Shown: positions 63,067-64,000 of the stretch, one piece after another
Numbering within the stretch: position 1 is the first letter of the stretch
How the letters are laid out: every line of letters begins with the position of its first letter
From: Streptomyces pacificus
GTDB taxonomy: Bacteria; Actinomycetota; Actinomycetes; Streptomycetales; Streptomycetaceae
NCBI RefSeq assembly: GCF_011766325.1
Contig: NZ_BLLG01000012.1
Coordinates: forward strand, 62,001-126,000
Direction of reading: 5' to 3'
DNA: 64,000 bases
Notes under the pieces: model-generated
Told to the model about the DNA's origin: nothing
Databases searched by the model: none
The model's input: only the letters and a program-made list of their open reading frames with translations
Program-made: the position numbers and the translations under genes

Positions 63067-63753
63067 CTACGCGGGGTCCAGCACGGGACGCGCCGGAAGT
63101 CCGCCGCTGTCCTCACAGCGCAGTTCCCTGGCCATGGCCAGGGAGACGGAATGGGCCACGGTCGCGTAGGCGTCCTTCAACGCCTCGGGGTCACCCTCGG
63201 GCGGCTTCGGCATACCCCAGCGCTCCACCCCGACGACGATGTGAGCCGCCGAACGCGAGTTGCCCAACTTGACGCTCTTGCAGCCGAAGAAGACATACGC
63301 CTTGTCCTCAGCCGCCACGGCCCGCTCGCCCATGTCCAGCTCGGTGAAGTTCGGGGCCGATGCGGCCGTCGGGGCCCTGTCTTCGAGATTCCAGGTGATT
63401 CTGAGCTCGAAATCCGGCGTGCCAAGGGGGTTGTAGACACGGCATACATCCTGGGTCAGGGTGGGGACCGGGTAGGCCTCGATGAGGTCCGACGCGGACT
63501 TGGCGACGGTGTACCTTTCCGCCGACGCCTCGAACCGCGATGCCCCCGTGATCACCTTCAGCGCCTTGGAGGCGTCGGCGGACACGGCGTCACCACCGCA
63601 GAGTTGTGTCCCCCCAACGACCCCGTAGTCCGTCGGAGTCCCGTCCCCGCCTCCGCCCCCCGCACAGGCGGCAGCCGCGAGGAACAACGAGCCGACCACG
63701 GCCGCGAAGAGGGCCCGTCCGCACGCCGACCTACGACTGACCACTGTCCCCAT
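63067..63753 (-). CDS. Lipoprotein paired with an effector-like gene
   Basis: A 228-residue exported lipoprotein with lipobox LAAAAC, then a Gly-rich linker and a soluble domain with cysteines (TQLCGGDAVS, DVCRVYNPLG, FFGCKSVK, LRCEDSG). The start is ATG 63753 or the in-frame GTG 9 nt later, which has AAGGATGGGG upstream. It begins 29 nt after the stop of the partial gene at 63783. In size, Cys content and position it parallels the 217-aa protein at 52071-52724, although overall identity looks low. Confidence 0.7.
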   Translation of the reverse strand: MGTVVSRRSACGRALFAAVVGSLFLAAAACAGGGGGDGTPTDYGVVGGTQLCGGDAVSADASKALKVITGASRFEASAERYTVAKSASDLIEAYPVPTLTQDVCRVYNPLGTPDFELRITWNLEDRAPTAASAPNFTELDMGERAVAAEDKAYVFFGCKSVKLGNSRSAAHIVVGVERWGMPKPPEGDPEALKDAYATVAHSVSLAMARELRCEDSGGLPARPVLDPA

Positions 63754-63782
63754 CCTTCATGTGTCCTCCACCGCCCACCGCC

Positions 63783-64000
63783 TCAGCCAGTCTCAGGATC
63801 GTTGCCCTGCTGCCTCTCGCGGTCGTTGCCGACCCCGTAGCCGATCAGCATCGACTCGCGTAGGTCCTGGGCGAACTCGCCATTGTTGTCCACGTTGTTA
63901 TTCCGCAGGAAGCCCTCCATTGGAGACTCGGCCATGCTCTCACCCGCCGTGTAGATCTTCTTCTTCTCCTCCGCGGCGAGCTCCTCCACCTTCTCCTTGT
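63783..64000 (-). CDS. 3' end of a WXG100-like effector gene (runs off the window)
   Basis: The minus frame is open to the window edge and ends KKKIYTAGESMAESPMEGFL, VDNNGEFAQDLRESMLIGYG. It has no start in the window. By position (immediately before a lipoprotein) and by its acidic helical C-terminal style it appears to be the tail of a large protein like those at 10993-13257 and 49759-52074. Homology over so short a stretch cannot be proven by eye. Confidence 0.5.
   Translation of the reverse strand, partial: KEKVEELAAEEKKKIYTAGESMAESPMEGFLRNNNVDNNGEFAQDLRESMLIGYGVGNDRERQQGNDPETG

Noticed and set aside
62792..63169. Open frame starting ATGATC overlapping the dehydratase stop
   Set aside because: The ATGA overlap is tempting, but the translation is low-complexity and it runs about 100 nt into the opposing lipoprotein gene.

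Overview
The window is high-GC actinobacterial DNA, almost certainly from a Streptomyces chromosome. The support is very strong G/C bias at third codon positions, many GTG starts and ATGA/GTGA overlaps, and families typical of the genus: DUF397/DUF5753 pairs, a PAS-GAF-PP2C phosphatase, a TioE-type MerR regulator, a SepF-like protein, an HTH-MurA fusion and a tendamistat-type amylase inhibitor. The order aconitase, HTH-MurA, arginine deiminase/ornithine carbamoyltransferase and SepF-like resembles the S. coelicolor chromosome arm around sacA (recalled synteny, not computed). No rRNA, tRNA or CRISPR array was seen.

Layout. 1-6.1 kb: a partial LysR gene, acnA with palindromic promoter elements, a degraded Tn7-like (TnsA) remnant, and a virginiamycin B lyase. 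6.5-14.4 kb: HTH-MurA fusion, IstB remnant, NUDIX gene, and a four-gene minus-strand operon holding a WXG100-like small protein, a 754-aa WXG100/type VII-like substrate, its membrane-anchored paralogue and a peptide deformylase. 14.5-22.6 kb: an aerobic aryl-CoA catabolic cluster (RidA, acyl-CoA dehydrogenase, CoA ligase, PaaX-like regulator, bifunctional aryl-CoA monooxygenase/ene-reductase, enoyl-CoA hydratase) that best fits 2-aminobenzoyl-CoA (anthranilate) or salicylyl-CoA degradation. 22.7-29.1 kb: arcA-arcB, a homocysteine methyltransferase, an LLM-type oxidoreductase with four tandem palindromes upstream, a DUF6099-like gene, and an overlapping sepF-like/mazG-like pair. 29.4-33.5 kb: PAS-GAF-PP2C phosphatase, decayed MFS and ALDH genes, and the amylase inhibitor.

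33.8-40.1 kb is the most intriguing block. It is a one-strand run of a MauE-like membrane protein, a Cys-rich radical SAM enzyme resembling archaeal tetraether lipid synthase (MJ0619 type), a SAM methyltransferase, a small membrane protein, a Crp/Fnr regulator, a TlpA-like thioredoxin lipoprotein and CcdA. Several of these are thiol-redox proteins that could keep an Fe-S C-C bond-forming enzyme working. 40.5-47.6 kb: two minus-strand operons, one coding a beta-helix protein, a cupredoxin-like lipoprotein and a membrane protein, the other an ABC transporter; together they recall NosD/NosF/NosY architecture. 47.7-53.8 kb is a scrapyard of truncated genes and IS fragments, including an IS4 transposase fused in frame to a second copy of the 754-aa-type protein. 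53.9-56.5 kb: a small protein, polyprenyl diphosphate synthase and MpaB-type oxygenase, a plausible isoprenoid oxidation/cleavage module. 57.2-62.8 kb: a UvrA-like ABC ATPase divergent from tioE, then a LysR gene divergent from a PLP-dependent dehydratase. 63.0-64.0 kb: a lipoprotein and the 3' end of what looks like a third copy of the WXG100-like substrate locus.

The window therefore has a conserved catabolic/housekeeping backbone, broken by accessory islands marked by IS debris and by repeated copies of one secreted-protein family. Short tandem repeats that read as G-x-P or S/P-rich peptides recur both inside and between genes.
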